Source of the DNA: Citreimonas salinaria
GTDB taxonomy: Bacteria; Pseudomonadota; Alphaproteobacteria; Rhodobacterales; Rhodobacteraceae
Reading direction: 5' to 3'
DNA: 64,000 nucleotides
Assembly: GCF_900107235.1 (NCBI RefSeq)
Contig: NZ_FNPF01000004.1
Coordinates: forward strand, 1-64,000
Part shown: positions 17,753 through 30,006 of the stretch, one piece after another
Position numbering within the stretch: the stretch's first letter is position 1
Layout of the letters: every line of letters starts with the position of its first letter
The notes under the pieces: model-generated
Seen by the model: the letters and a program-made list of their open reading frames with translations, nothing else
Told to the model about the DNA's origin: nothing
Database searches by the model: none
Translations under genes and position numbers: made by a program

Positions 17753-18505
17753 TCAGTCGCGCAGCGCGGGCAGGCCAACGCCCGTCGATTCGAACCCGCC
17801 ATCGGCGGCCAGGATCTGGCCGGTGACGTAGGACGCCTTTTCCGACAGCAGGAAGGCGACGACCTCGGCGATCTCGCGTTCCGTGCCGTAGCGGTTCAGC
17901 GGGATAGCGTCGTGATAGGCGTCGATGATCTCCTGCGTGTGCACGGCCATCGCCAGCTTGGTCCGGACGGGGCCGGGGCAGACGCAGTTCACGCGGATGC
18001 CGTATTCGCCAAGCTCGGCGGCGTGCTGCCTGCTCAGGTGAACGACGCCGGCCTTTGACGTGCCGTAGGCCACGCGCAGGGTCGAGGCGCGCAACCCGCT
18101 GATCGAGGCGATGTTGACCACCGCACCGCATGTCTCCTTCAGCGCGGGAAGGGCCGCCTGCGTGCACAGGAACGGCCCGTCGAGATTGGTCGACATAATC
18201 TCGCGCCAGGTCTCGAAGCTGGTCTGCTCGACCGGGGCGAAATTCGCAACACCGGCATTGTTGACCAGCCCGTCCAGCCGCCCGGCCCAGCCGGTCGTGC
18301 GGTCCACCATGCGGCGCACGTCGTCGGGGTCGGAGACGTCCACCGTGATCGCCAGCACGCCGTCGCGGGCGGCGGCTGCGTCTTCGAGTTCCTCGGTATC
18401 GATGTCGGCCATGGCGATGCGCCAGCCCATTTCCAGCAGGACGTCCGTCGTGGCCAGCCCGATGCCGCGCGCGGCACCCGTCACGATCGCGCATTTCCCC
18501 TGCAT
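17753..18505 (-). CDS. Short-chain dehydrogenase/reductase (SDR), second copy
   Basis: A 250-aa classical SDR with TGAARGIG, an acidic residue after strand 2 (MADIDTEEL, favouring NAD(H)), LVNNAGVANF, the catalytic Ser in IASISG and YGTSK, and the VTGQILAADGGF C-terminus. That tail resembles 3-oxoacyl-ACP or sugar/alcohol dehydrogenases. It does not closely match the SDR at 15295-16044, so it is not a recent duplicate. Start at ATG 18505 (MQGKCAIVTG) rather than an ATG 39 nt upstream, because the family begins there. Substrate unknown. Confidence 0.9.
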   Translation of the reverse strand: MQGKCAIVTGAARGIGLATTDVLLEMGWRIAMADIDTEELEDAAAARDGVLAITVDVSDPDDVRRMVDRTTGWAGRLDGLVNNAGVANFAPVEQTSFETWREIMSTNLDGPFLCTQAALPALKETCGAVVNIASISGLRASTLRVAYGTSKAGVVHLSRQHAAELGEYGIRVNCVCPGPVRTKLAMAVHTQEIIDAYHDAIPLNRYGTEREIAEVVAFLLSEKASYVTGQILAADGGFESTGVGLPALRD

Positions 18506-18567
18506 GCCGGTACTCCTGCCGTGGTGTCTCTCAAGACGTGGCACAGCCGGCGACGCCGGGGAAGGGG

Positions 18568-19779
18568 TCAGCCGCGCATCAGGTCGGGAAGGTCACCGGA
18601 AAGCCCCGCCGCCTCGCGGATGAAGGCGCGGCGCATGCCGGGCACGGCGTTCAGCGCCGCCATGCCCAGGTCGCGGCCGGCACGCAGCAGCGCGTTGTCG
18701 TTCGAGAACAGCCGGTTGAACGTGTCAGTGGCCAGCGCAAGCGTCGCGGTATCGAAGCGTCGCCACCCCTGGTAACGGGCCAGCACCGGCGCGCTGGCGA
18801 TATCCTCGCCCCGCCGGCGGGCGTGGTCCAGCACGTGCGCCAGCGCGGCCACGTCGCGCAGTCCCGCGTTCAGGCCCTGGCCCGCGATCGGGTGCACCCC
18901 GTGCGCCGCATCGCCCACCAGCGCCAGGCGCGGCGCCACAAAGGCGTTCGCCAGGCTCAGGCCCAGCGGGTAGGTGTAGCGCTTGCCCGCCAGCGCAATG
19001 TCGCCCAGGAAATTGCCGAAGCGCGGGCGCAGCACGGTCAGGTAATCCTCGTCGCTCAGCGCGTCGATGGCGCGGGCCTGGGCGTCCGCCTCGGTCCACA
19101 CGATCGAGGACCGGTCGCCCGGCAGGGGCAGGATCGCCAGCGGCCCCGACGGCAGGAAAAGTTGGTGCGCGATGCCGCCATGCGGTTTCTCGTGCCCGAT
19201 GGCGCAGACCAGCGCGCGCTGGCGGTAGGTCCAGCCGGTGCGCTTGATGCCGGCGCGGGTCGCGGTGCCGCTTTGTCGCCCGTCGGCGCCGATCAGCAGC
19301 AGCCCGGACAAACGGTGGCCGTCCTGAAGCGTCACCGTCACGCCACGCGGGCTCGCATCCTGAGCGGTGACGCGGGCCTTGGACAGCGGGGTGATGCGCG
19401 GCTCGGCATCCATCGCGTCCAGCAAAGCGCGCCGCAGGAACCGGTCCTCGAGCATGTGGCCCATCGGGCCTTCCTCGATCTCGGCGCTGGCGAAATCCAT
19501 CCCCAGAAAGACCGAGGCGTCGCCCACGCGGCCGTCGCTGACGCGGATGCCGTTCATCGGCTGGGCGTCGTCGGCCAGCCCCTCCCACAGGCCCAGCGCG
19601 CGCAGCAGGCGCACCGATCCGTTCGCCAGCGCGTAGGACCGGCCGTCGAAGTCCGGCGTCGCGCAGGTGTCGCGCGGCAGCGCGTCGATAACGGTGCTGG
19701 TCAGCCCGGCGCGCGCGGCGGCCAGCGCCAGGGTGGCGCCGTTCAGCCCGCCGCCGATGATGAGAAGATCGGTGTCCAT
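18568..19779 (-). CDS. UbiH/UbiF/VisC-family FAD-dependent hydroxylase
   Basis: A 403-aa flavoprotein monooxygenase. FAD motifs in order are IIGGGLNGA (about 7-15), the GADGRQS segment and LVGDAAHGVHPIAGQGLNAG. The last is diagnostic of the ubiquinone-ring hydroxylases UbiH, UbiF and UbiI, so a role in aerobic ubiquinone synthesis is the best guess; which ring carbon it acts on cannot be assigned. The start ATG 19779 begins directly with the dinucleotide-binding fold. It is divergent from the amidase gene with only 79 nt between them. Confidence 0.92.
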   Translation of the reverse strand: MDTDLLIIGGGLNGATLALAAARAGLTSTVIDALPRDTCATPDFDGRSYALANGSVRLLRALGLWEGLADDAQPMNGIRVSDGRVGDASVFLGMDFASAEIEEGPMGHMLEDRFLRRALLDAMDAEPRITPLSKARVTAQDASPRGVTVTLQDGHRLSGLLLIGADGRQSGTATRAGIKRTGWTYRQRALVCAIGHEKPHGGIAHQLFLPSGPLAILPLPGDRSSIVWTEADAQARAIDALSDEDYLTVLRPRFGNFLGDIALAGKRYTYPLGLSLANAFVAPRLALVGDAAHGVHPIAGQGLNAGLRDVAALAHVLDHARRRGEDIASAPVLARYQGWRRFDTATLALATDTFNRLFSNDNALLRAGRDLGMAALNAVPGMRRAFIREAAGLSGDLPDLMRG

Positions 19780-19858
19780 CCCTCGACATATGGGCGCGGG
19801 GGCGGGATTGTCCATCCGCGATCCCGCCGCTACCGTGCCGCGAAAACCGGAGGGGCCG

Positions 19859-21190
19859 ATGATCGACTGGACCAAATGCAGCGCCGCGACGCTGGGGCGC
19901 GGCATCGCCGCGGGAGACATCGACCCGGTCGACCTCACGGGCCATTTCCTCGACGCGATCGCGGCAAGCCCGGTGGCCGATCGCATATATGCGCGCACGA
20001 CGCCCGGCCGCGCCATGTCCGAGGCCCGCGCCGCGCGCGCCCGCGCGCAGGATGGCCGCAGGTTGTCGCCGCTGGACGGCGTTCCGATCAACTGGAAGGA
20101 CCTGTTCGACACCGCCGGCATCGCGACCGAGGCAGGCTCGGCCATGCTGTCGGGGCGCGTCCCCGAGACCGACGCGCCGGTGATGCGCACCGCGACGGCT
20201 ATGGGCACGGTGTGCCTGGGCAAGACGCACATGTCCGAACTCGCCTTTTCCGGGCTGGGGCTGAACCCGGTCACGGCCACGCCGCCCTGCATCAACGACG
20301 GCGGCGCGGTGCCCGGCGGCTCGTCCTCGGGCGCGGCCGCGTCGGTGGCGTTCGGGTTGGCCGCGGCGGCGGTGGGCAGCGACACCGGCGGCTCGGTCCG
20401 CATCCCCGCGGCGTGGAACGACCTCGTCGGCCTCAAGACCACGCATGGGCGGATCAGCCTCGACGGCGTGGTGCCGCTGGCCGCGTGGTTCGACACGGTC
20501 GGGCCGCTGACCCGCAGCGTCGAGGATGCCGCCCTGATGCTGGGCGTGCTGGAGGGGCGTCCAGCACCCGACCTGACCGCACCGGCCTCGCTGAAGGGCC
20601 GCCGTTTCGCCGTGCTACGCACCATCGTCACCGACGACCTGCGCGACGAACCCGCCCGCGCGCACGAGGATGCGCTTAAGCGGCTCGAGATCGCCGGCTC
20701 CACGCTGGTCGAGTTCGACGCGCCCGAGATCGAGGGGCCGATGGGCGATTCGGCCATTCTCTACACCACCGAGGCCTGGGCGCACTGGCGCCACCTGATC
20801 GAGGAGAAGGGCGACGCGATGTTCGGCCCTATCCGCGATCGCTTCGCGTCGGGCCAGGTCCATTCCGGTGCCGATTACGCCGTCGCGTGGCAGGGGATGC
20901 TGGCCGCGCGTCGGATCTGGGCCGAACGCACCGCGGGCTTCGACGCGGTGCTGGCGCCCACCGCAGCCAACATACCGCCGCAGGTCGACCGGCTGATGGA
21001 GCAGGGCGATTACTACGTGACCGAGAACCTGCTGACCCTGCGCAACACCCGCGTCGGCAACCTGATGGGCGTCTGCGGGATCACGCTGCCCACCGGGCAT
21101 CCCAGCTGCGGGCTGATGATGCTGGGCCGCGCCATGGGCGAGGACCGCCTGCTGCGGGTCGCCGCCGCGGCCGAGCGCGCGCTGGCATAG
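19859..21190 (+). CDS. Amidase-signature family hydrolase
   Basis: A 443-aa amidase with the Ser-cisSer-Lys triad visible: K80 in INWKDLFD, the GGSSSG loop (153-158) and nucleophile S179 in GSDTGGSVRIPA. The family includes GatA and many small-amide hydrolases. No gatB or gatC is adjacent and the GatA-type loop is not obvious, so a free-standing amidase is more likely. Ribosome site is GGAGGGG. Substrate unknown. Confidence 0.9.
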   Translation: MIDWTKCSAATLGRGIAAGDIDPVDLTGHFLDAIAASPVADRIYARTTPGRAMSEARAARARAQDGRRLSPLDGVPINWKDLFDTAGIATEAGSAMLSGRVPETDAPVMRTATAMGTVCLGKTHMSELAFSGLGLNPVTATPPCINDGGAVPGGSSSGAAASVAFGLAAAAVGSDTGGSVRIPAAWNDLVGLKTTHGRISLDGVVPLAAWFDTVGPLTRSVEDAALMLGVLEGRPAPDLTAPASLKGRRFAVLRTIVTDDLRDEPARAHEDALKRLEIAGSTLVEFDAPEIEGPMGDSAILYTTEAWAHWRHLIEEKGDAMFGPIRDRFASGQVHSGADYAVAWQGMLAARRIWAERTAGFDAVLAPTAANIPPQVDRLMEQGDYYVTENLLTLRNTRVGNLMGVCGITLPTGHPSCGLMMLGRAMGEDRLLRVAAAAERALA

Positions 21191-21296
21191 GGGGTGTGGC
21201 GGGCACGCAGTCGCCAAGCGCAGCGCCGCCGCGCGTTAAGGATTTCGAATCCCTGAGGCTTTCGCGCCACAGACCGGCCCCGCGGCTGTTGCATTC

Positions 21297-21326
21297 TGGA
21301 CAGCACGCCCCCGGATTCCGTATCCT
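21297..21326 (+). promoter_or_regulatory. Putative sigma-70 promoter for the aminotransferase-ftsK unit
   Basis: TGGACA and TATCCT separated by 18 nt lie in the 180-nt gap before the aminotransferase gene and would give a leader of about 38 nt. The match to the consensus is moderate (5/6 and 4/6). Assigned by eye. Confidence 0.35.
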
Positions 21327-21370
21327 GAGGGGAAACGGGGCGCCAACGACCCCGGAACCCGAGGCAATCG

Positions 21371-22552
21371 ATGCAGTACCCTGACCGGTTCTCGAACCTG
21401 CCGGACTATGCGTTCCCGCGTCTGCGGGCGCTTCTCGACGCGCATGCGCCGGGTGGCCCGGTGCGTCACATGACCATCGGAGAGCCGCGGCACGCCTTTC
21501 CGCCCTGGATCACCGACGTCATCGCCCGCCACGCGGACGAGTTCGGCCGCTACCCGCCCAACGACGGCACGCCCGAACTGCGCGGCGCCATCGGCGACTG
21601 GCTGGCGCGGCGCTACGGCGTGCGCGTCGATCCCGAGACGCAGGTCACGGCGCTGAACGGCACGCGCGAAGGGCTGTACAACGCGGCGATGGCGCTGTGC
21701 CCCGAGACGAAGGGCGGCGCCGTGCCCACGGTGCTGATGCCCAACCCGTTCTACCAGGTCTACATGATCGCGGCACTGTCCGTCGCGGCCGAGCCGGTCT
21801 TCGTCCCCGCCACCGACGCGACCGGTCACCTGCCGGATTTCGCCGCGCTTCCCGGCGACGTGCTGGACCGTACCGCGCTGTGCTACATCTGCTCGCCCGC
21901 CAACCCGCAGGGCGCCGTGGCCGACGAAGGCTACTGGTCCGACCTGCTGGCGCTGGCCGAGAAACACGATTTCCGCATCCTCGCCGACGAGTGCTATTCC
22001 GAGATCTGGCGCGATGCGCCGCCGCCGGGCGCGCTTCAGCTGGCCGCCGCCACCGGCGCCGATCCGGAACGCGTCGTCGCCTTCCACTCGCTGTCGAAGC
22101 GGTCGAACCTGCCGGGCCTGCGCTCTGGCTTCGCCGCTGGCGGGCCGCAGACGATCGCGCGCATGAAGCAGTTGCGCAATTATTCCGGCGCACCCCTGCC
22201 GCTGCCGCTGCAGCGGGTGGCCGAGGCGCTCTGGGCCGACGAGGCGCATGTCGAGGAAAGCCGCGCGCAATACGTGCGGAAGTTCGCGATCGCCGACCGG
22301 GTGCTGGGCAACGTGCCGGGCTACCGGGCTCCGCAGGCGGGATTCTTCCTGTGGCTGCCGGTCGAGGATGGCGAGGAAGCGGCGCTGCGCCTGTGGCGCG
22401 AAACCGGCGTGCGGGTCCTGCCGGGCGCCTACCTGACGCGCGACACAGGCAAGGCCAGCCCCGGAGCGGGCTACATCCGCGTCGCACTGGTGGCGCCCGA
22501 GGACGAGACGGAACAGGCCCTGACCGCGATCAGGGACTGCCTTTACGGCTGA
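21371..22552 (+). CDS. PLP-dependent class I/II aminotransferase (DapC-like)
   Basis: A 393-aa fold-type I aminotransferase. [11 protein letters not shown] (61-71), SPANPQG (175-181), the PLP-binding Asp in ADECYSE (206-) and Schiff-base K243 in [15 protein letters not shown] are in place. The [12 protein letters not shown] form is typical of the succinyldiaminopimelate aminotransferase (DapC) group, but related enzymes act on other amino acids, so the symbol is left blank. It sits 28 nt upstream of ftsK. If DapC, it would supply the diaminopimelate/lysine pathway next to a cell-division gene. Confidence 0.88.
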   Translation: MQYPDRFSNLPDYAFPRLRALLDAHAPGGPVRHMTIGEPRHAFPPWITDVIARHADEFGRYPPNDGTPELRGAIGDWLARRYGVRVDPETQVTALNGTREGLYNAAMALCPETKGGAVPTVLMPNPFYQVYMIAALSVAAEPVFVPATDATGHLPDFAALPGDVLDRTALCYICSPANPQGAVADEGYWSDLLALAEKHDFRILADECYSEIWRDAPPPGALQLAAATGADPERVVAFHSLSKRSNLPGLRSGFAAGGPQTIARMKQLRNYSGAPLPLPLQRVAEALWADEAHVEESRAQYVRKFAIADRVLGNVPGYRAPQAGFFLWLPVEDGEEAALRLWRETGVRVLPGAYLTRDTGKASPGAGYIRVALVAPEDETEQALTAIRDCLYG

Positions 22553-22580
22553 CGAAAAGATCAACGCGAAGAGGCACGTC

Positions 22581-25448
<2,868 letters not shown>

Positions 25449-25453
25449 GCGCG

Positions 25454-25486
25454 AAAAAAGCGGGGGACGTCGGACGTCCCCCGCTT
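25454..25486 (-). terminator. Rho-independent terminator for hspQ, shared with ftsK
   Basis: AGCGGGGGACGTC and GACGTCCCCCGCT form a perfect 13-nt inverted repeat around one base. Read on the minus strand it is followed by a run of six T. It lies between the convergent ftsK and hspQ genes, so it ends hspQ directly and can also act on ftsK. Confidence 0.85.
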
Positions 25487-25548
25487 CCGCAGAACGCTTC
25501 CGGCGCTGTCAGACGCCCCGGCCACGCGGGCGCGACACGCGCAGGCGT

Positions 25549-25875
25549 TCAGTTCAGCTGGAAGTGAAGCTCGTAGCTGCCGTCGACGAAGGCGCCGAAC
25601 AGGTCGGGGATGTCGGGGTGATCCACCGGCTCGCCCGAATAGTCGGCGACCAGGTTCTGTTCCGACACGTAGGCCACGTAGAAGCTTTGCTCGTTCTCGG
25701 CCAGCAGGTGGTAGAACGGCTGCTCCTTGGCCGGCCGCGCCTCTTCGGGAATGGATTCGTACCATTCGTCGGTATTCGCGAATTCGGGGTCCACGTCGAA
25801 GACCACCCCCCGGAAGGGATGCTTGCGGTGGCGCACCACCTGGCCCAGATTGTATTTCGCGCGCTGTTTATGCAT
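25549..25875 (-). CDS. hspQ: HspQ, heat-shock protein / hemimethylated-DNA-binding YccV-like
   Basis: A 108-aa protein of the HspQ/YccV family. In enterobacteria HspQ is an adaptor/specificity factor for Lon and was also described as binding hemimethylated DNA. The KYNLGQVVRHRKHPFRGVVFDVDPEF opening and the central QPFYHLLAEN block are diagnostic. Start ATG 25875 has GAGG upstream; an ATG 15 nt earlier is less well placed. It is divergent from the SLT-like lipoprotein gene. Confidence 0.93.
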   Translation of the reverse strand: MHKQRAKYNLGQVVRHRKHPFRGVVFDVDPEFANTDEWYESIPEEARPAKEQPFYHLLAENEQSFYVAYVSEQNLVADYSGEPVDHPDIPDLFGAFVDGSYELHFQLN

Positions 25876-26098
25876 GTCGTGCCTCTGCAACTAATCTAGT
25901 CCTCTTCACATCAAGTGTCCAATCGATCGCTGGAAATGGCGGGAAACACACTGTGATCCAGCGTCATACAGTGCTTGCCATACGCATTGCCGGCGGCGCC
26001 CCGCCGAAAACGTGATCGCTCCCACGCCCTTGGCCATTTCGCCGCAGTCTCACATCGTCTATGCTTTCAGAAAAAAGACGACCAGAGCATGAGGCAAC

Positions 26099-26689
26099 AT
26101 GAGCAGATGGCTTCGCGCGTTGGTGATCGTCCTTCTGGCGGCGTCCTGTGGCGGCGGCGGATCGGGGGTGGCACCGCGCAATCTCGATGACGCGTGTGCC
26201 ATCCTGGGCGAACGCCCGGGATATTACCGCGCCTTCCGCAACGCCGAGCGACGCTGGGGCGTTCCCGTCCCGGTCCAGATGGCGACGATCTACCAGGAAA
26301 GCAAGTTCATCTCGGACGCGCGCACGCCGCTGCGCTACACGCTGGGGGTCATCCCCGTGGGCCGGCAAAGCTCGGCCTTCGGCTACAGCCAGGCGCTCGA
26401 CGGCACATGGGACGAGTATGTCCAGCAGCAAGGCAGCCGCCGGGCGCGCCGGGACGACATCCGCGACGCGACCGACTTCATGGGCTGGTACATGACCGCC
26501 TCGACGCGCGAACTCGGCATCCCGCTGACGGATGCGCGGCGCCAGTATCTGGCCTACCACGAGGGCCGCGGCGGCTATCGCAGCGGTTCGTACAATGCCA
26601 AGAGCTGGCTGCTGCGCGTGGCCGACGAGGTCGGCCGCCGCGCTGTCGTCTACGACGTGCAGTTGCAGAACTGCCGCCACGCGCGCTGA
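26099..26689 (+). CDS. Small lipoprotein with a lytic-transglycosylase-like (SLT) domain
   Basis: A 196-aa lipoprotein. The lipobox LAASC puts the lipidated Cys at residue 17, followed by a Gly run. The mature part has an SLT-like fold: an early helix, IYQESKF with the candidate catalytic Glu at E67, GYSQALDGTWDEY and a late Tyr-rich helix (YLAYHEGRGGY). This suggests a membrane-anchored murein-cleaving or -binding protein acting in the periplasm. It is convergent with lolA, with only 3 nt between stops. Confidence 0.82.
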   Translation: MSRWLRALVIVLLAASCGGGGSGVAPRNLDDACAILGERPGYYRAFRNAERRWGVPVPVQMATIYQESKFISDARTPLRYTLGVIPVGRQSSAFGYSQALDGTWDEYVQQQGSRRARRDDIRDATDFMGWYMTASTRELGIPLTDARRQYLAYHEGRGGYRSGSYNAKSWLLRVADEVGRRAVVYDVQLQNCRHAR

Positions 26690-26692
26690 TCG

Positions 26693-27274
26693 CTAGTTCA
26701 CCCGCTGGGGGTCGAACACGCTGTTGGGGATGTTGGCGGTCTTGCGCAGGCCGCCCAGGGCGACGGTGGTGGTGCCGTTGCCGTCCTCGATCACCCACTG
26801 GCGCAACTCGACCGGGTTGTCGGTGAACTTCAGCCGGATCCGGCCGTATTCGGGCCGCTGGGGATCCTGCGCCGTGACGATGGTCGCGGTGCCGTCGTAT
26901 TCGTGGCCGACGACCATGCCCGCGCGGGTCAGGTCGACGTTGCGGTCCAGAATGATGGACAGCGGGGTCTGGCTCAGCGGGTAGGTGTTCGGCTGCCCGC
27001 CAGCCTTGCGGTCCATCACGTAGACCGCCCCGGCCGAGGCCAGCACCAGCGCCTGTTCCGGCGGATCGTAGTCGAAGCGCACCTTGCCCGGGCGCTTGAT
27101 CGCGAGATCGCCGGTCGAGATCGTGCCGTCGCCGTTGATCTGGGTGAATTCCGCCTCGGCCGATTTGATCGAGTTCAGATAGGCCGAAATCTCGCCCAGC
27201 GAGAGCTGGTCGGCGCGCGCCGCGCCCGTCAAGGCAAGCACGGAGGCGATGGCGGTCAGGATGAGTCGCTGCAT
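26693..27274 (-). CDS. lolA: Outer-membrane lipoprotein carrier protein LolA
   Basis: A 193-aa periplasmic chaperone that carries lipoproteins from the LolCDE complex to the outer membrane. A signal peptide covers residues 1-21 (ARA-DQ). The LolA half-barrel shows in SAEAEFTQ, GDLAIKRPGKVRFDYDPP and VYVMDRKAG. The family length is about 200 aa. lolA near ftsK is a common order in Rhodobacterales; here hspQ and the SLT-like lipoprotein lie between them. Confidence 0.93.
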   Translation of the reverse strand: MQRLILTAIASVLALTGAARADQLSLGEISAYLNSIKSAEAEFTQINGDGTISTGDLAIKRPGKVRFDYDPPEQALVLASAGAVYVMDRKAGGQPNTYPLSQTPLSIILDRNVDLTRAGMVVGHEYDGTATIVTAQDPQRPEYGRIRLKFTDNPVELRQWVIEDGNGTTTVALGGLRKTANIPNSVFDPQRVN

Positions 27275-27501
27275 GAATGGTCCTTCCTGCGGGTTCGGCG
27301 CTGTCTTGGCACGGCGATTGCGGTCATGCGATAACAGCGCCTTTCAGTCGGATATCGGTACCCTGTTACACGCGATCAAGCCCGGCGCGTCCGCGCGGGT
27401 TCCCTGACGCGGCAGGAAGACCGCGCCGCCGCACCTTCGTTGCGGAAAAATAACCGCGGCAACGCTCCGCAGGCGTGGGGCGCAGAGACCCGACCGCCGC
27501 G

Positions 27502-28533
27502 TCACATATGCCGCTTCAGCGCCGCCAGCAGCGCGTCGACGGCGCCTTGGCCGGTCGACCAGTCGCAGACGAAGCGCCCGGGGATCAGCCCGTCCTCTTC
27601 GTCGAAGGTATGATAGACCGCGCCCTCGGCGTGCAGCGCGTCATGCAGGCGGGCCGGCAGGTGCGCGAACAGCATGTTGGCGTGGGTGTCGTTCTCGATC
27701 TTCACGCCCTGCGCCTCCAACCCGGCGCGCAGCATGTCGCAGGCGGCGTTGGCGCGCTTGGCCAGCTCGTGCCACAGGTCGCCCTCGAGGTAGGCCTTCA
27801 TCTGCGCCGCCAGCATCCGGTGCTTGGAAAACAGGTGCCCGCCGCGCTTGCGTCGCTCGGCGAAGCCGCGCGCCAGGCCCGGGTCGAAGAAGATTACCGC
27901 CTCGGCGCCCAGCAACCCGTTCTTGGTGCCGCCGAACACCGCCACGTCGACGCCGGCCTTCCACGACATCTCGGCCGGGGTGCAGCCCAGCTTGACGCAG
28001 GCATTGGCGAAGCGCGCGCCGTCCAGGTGGACCGGCAGGCCAGCCTCCTTGGCGACGGCGGACAGGCTCGCGATCTCGTCGATCGACAGGACATTGCCGC
28101 CCTCGGTCACGCTGGTGATCGACACCGCGCCGCCGACCGGACCGTGGATGCCGTTCGCCTTCGACGCCGCGATCGCGGCGCGTAGCGTCTCCGGCGTCAT
28201 CCGGTCGCCGTGCGGCACCGGCCACAGCTTAGCCCCGCCGGTGTAGAATTCCGGCGCGTTGCATTCGTCGACATGGATATGCGCATGCTCGGCGCAGAAG
28301 ATCGACCGGTAGGGCTCGCACAGGCAGGCCAGCGCAAGGCTGTTCGCCGCCGTGCCCGTGGGCACTAGGAACACGTCTGCCTCGGGCGCCTCGAAAAGGG
28401 CGCGCAGCTTGTCCCTGACCTCGGCCGACAGGGCGTCGTTGCCGTAGCCCATCGCGTAGCCGTCATTGGCCTCGGCCAGCGCCTCGAGCACGGATGCGTG
28501 GGCCGGGCCGCTGTTGTCGGATGCGAAATGCAT
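27502..28533 (-). CDS. ltaE: Low-specificity L-threonine aldolase
   Basis: A 343-aa PLP enzyme cleaving L-threonine (and allo-threonine) to glycine and acetaldehyde. The beta-eliminating-lyase fold is clear from FASDNSGP at the start, PTGTAANSLAL, HVDE, LDGARFANA (about 170-178) and Schiff-base K204 in FGGTKNGLLGAEA. Length is typical. It is followed, on the same strand upstream, by the ycgN-ribF pair with 13 nt between, suggesting one transcript ribF-ycgN-ltaE. Confidence 0.93.
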   Translation of the reverse strand: MHFASDNSGPAHASVLEALAEANDGYAMGYGNDALSAEVRDKLRALFEAPEADVFLVPTGTAANSLALACLCEPYRSIFCAEHAHIHVDECNAPEFYTGGAKLWPVPHGDRMTPETLRAAIAASKANGIHGPVGGAVSITSVTEGGNVLSIDEIASLSAVAKEAGLPVHLDGARFANACVKLGCTPAEMSWKAGVDVAVFGGTKNGLLGAEAVIFFDPGLARGFAERRKRGGHLFSKHRMLAAQMKAYLEGDLWHELAKRANAACDMLRAGLEAQGVKIENDTHANMLFAHLPARLHDALHAEGAVYHTFDEEDGLIPGRFVCDWSTGQGAVDALLAALKRHM

Positions 28534-28546
28534 GGGGGGCGTCCTC

Positions 28547-28999
28547 TCAATCGTCGATGATGTGATCTTCCCAGTCCTCGTCCGCCACCTCGAACTCGGA
28601 CACCGTGCGGTGCTGCATGCTGATGCCGGCCTCGTGCACGCTGTCGGTGCGCCCCGAGATCAGCGGGTGCCACGGCTCCAGCGGGCGGCCCTGCCATAGC
28701 CGCTTGTAGCCGCAGGTGTCGGGCAGCCAATAGGCATGATCGCCGATGTTGCGGGGCGTCATAACGATGCATTCCGGTACGAACTGGTGGCGGATCGGGT
28801 ATTGCGAACACCGGCAGGTGGAATCGTCGAACAGCCGGCAGGCCACCCGGGTCAGCGCGACCTCACCCGTGTCCTCGTCCTCGAGCTTGTTGAGGCAGCA
28901 CTTGCCGCAGCCATCGCACAGCGCCTCCCACTCGGCGCGGTTCATCTGGTCCAGCCGCTTGCGCTCCCAGAAGCGCGGGGAGAGCGTGCCGTCGCTCAC
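28547..28999 (-). CDS. YcgN-type cysteine-cluster protein (UPF0260)
   Basis: A 150-aa protein of the YcgN/UPF0260 family with an N-terminal cluster CDGCGKCC and further cysteines (VACRL, TCRCSQ, ECIV, TCGYKR), so it probably binds a metal or an iron-sulfur centre. Function is not established. The start is GTG 28999, which overlaps the ribF TGA (GTGA) and gives the expected N-terminus SDGTLSPRFWE; the next in-frame ATG would remove 18 conserved-looking residues. Confidence 0.88.
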   Translation of the reverse strand: MSDGTLSPRFWERKRLDQMNRAEWEALCDGCGKCCLNKLEDEDTGEVALTRVACRLFDDSTCRCSQYPIRHQFVPECIVMTPRNIGDHAYWLPDTCGYKRLWQGRPLEPWHPLISGRTDSVHEAGISMQHRTVSEFEVADEDWEDHIIDD

Positions 29000-29928
29000 A
29001 GCGCCTCCAGCAGGGTGCGGGCGCGGGCGCAGTCGGCGTCCATCTGCGTGATCAGGGTACCGACCCCGTCGAACCGCGCCTCGGGGCGCAGGAACTCGAC
29101 CAGCGCGACCGACAGCGTGGCATCGTACAGGTCGCCGGCGAAGTCGAACAGGTAGGTCTCGATGTTGGGGCGGTTCTCGCCGAACATCGGCCGCACTCCG
29201 ACCGAGGCCGCGCCGCGATAGCTGCCCGCGTGCGGGCCGTCGCGCACGTCGACCAGCACCGCGTAGACGCCGAAGCGCGGCGGATGCAGACCGTCGATGC
29301 TCATGTTCGCGGTGGGATAGCCCAACTCGCGCCCGCGCCGTTCCCCGCCCAGCACCGGTCCCTCGATCCGGTGCCAGTGGCCCAGCAGCGTTGCGGCGTC
29401 GCGCGGGCGGCCTTCGGTCAGTGCGGCGCGGATCGCGGTCGACGATACCTGTTCGTCGCCGTTGTGCAGCAGCGGCGCCACGGTCACGCCGAACCCCATC
29501 TCGGCGCCGAAGGCGGTCAGCGCCTCGGCGTCTCCCGCGCGGCCCTTGCCGAAGCGGAAGTCGCCACCCACCACGGCATGGCGCAGGCCCAGCCCGTCGC
29601 GCAGCACGCGGGCGGCGAAGTCGCGCGGGCTCAGTGCGGCCAGGTCGGCATCGAACGGGATCTCGTATAGCCGCTCGACCCCCAGCTTCGCCAGCCTGGA
29701 GGCGCGCGCCTCGCGGCCCATCAGGCGGAAGGGGGCCGAGTCGGGCGCGAAGAACTGGCGGGGATGCGGCTCGAATGTGACCACGCCCAGCGGCGCGTCG
29801 GGGCACGCCTTGCGCGCCAGTCCGATCACCGCCTGGTGGCCCCGGTGCACGCCGTCGAAATTGCCGATCGCGGCGCTGGCGCCACGATCCTCGGGGGGTA
29901 CTTCGCGATGATCCCGACAGATGCGCAT
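28996..29928 (-). CDS. ribF: Bifunctional riboflavin kinase / FAD synthetase
   Basis: A 310-aa enzyme making FMN and then FAD from riboflavin. The N-terminal adenylyltransferase domain carries IGNFDGVHRGHQ (21-32) and TFEPHPRQFF; the C-terminal kinase domain carries RGRELGYPTAN and the GVRPMFGENRPNIETYLFDF block. The length is normal. It starts the ribF-ycgN-ltaE run. FAD made here feeds the many flavoproteins nearby, but no riboflavin riboswitch is visible upstream. Confidence 0.95.
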   Translation of the reverse strand: MRICRDHREVPPEDRGASAAIGNFDGVHRGHQAVIGLARKACPDAPLGVVTFEPHPRQFFAPDSAPFRLMGREARASRLAKLGVERLYEIPFDADLAALSPRDFAARVLRDGLGLRHAVVGGDFRFGKGRAGDAEALTAFGAEMGFGVTVAPLLHNGDEQVSSTAIRAALTEGRPRDAATLLGHWHRIEGPVLGGERRGRELGYPTANMSIDGLHPPRFGVYAVLVDVRDGPHAGSYRGAASVGVRPMFGENRPNIETYLFDFAGDLYDATLSVALVEFLRPEARFDGVGTLITQMDADCARARTLLEAL

Positions 29929-30006
29929 GGGCGCGGCTTAGCGGCCCGTGGGGGCGCATGCAAGCGCGGGCAGGGGCAGGCCGCGCGCGACGCGGCGGCG
30001 CACCGG

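Noticed and set aside
19859-21190. GatA of the glutamyl-tRNA amidotransferase
   Set aside because: The amidase triad is shared by the whole family, no gatC or gatB is adjacent and the GatA-specific segments are not apparent.
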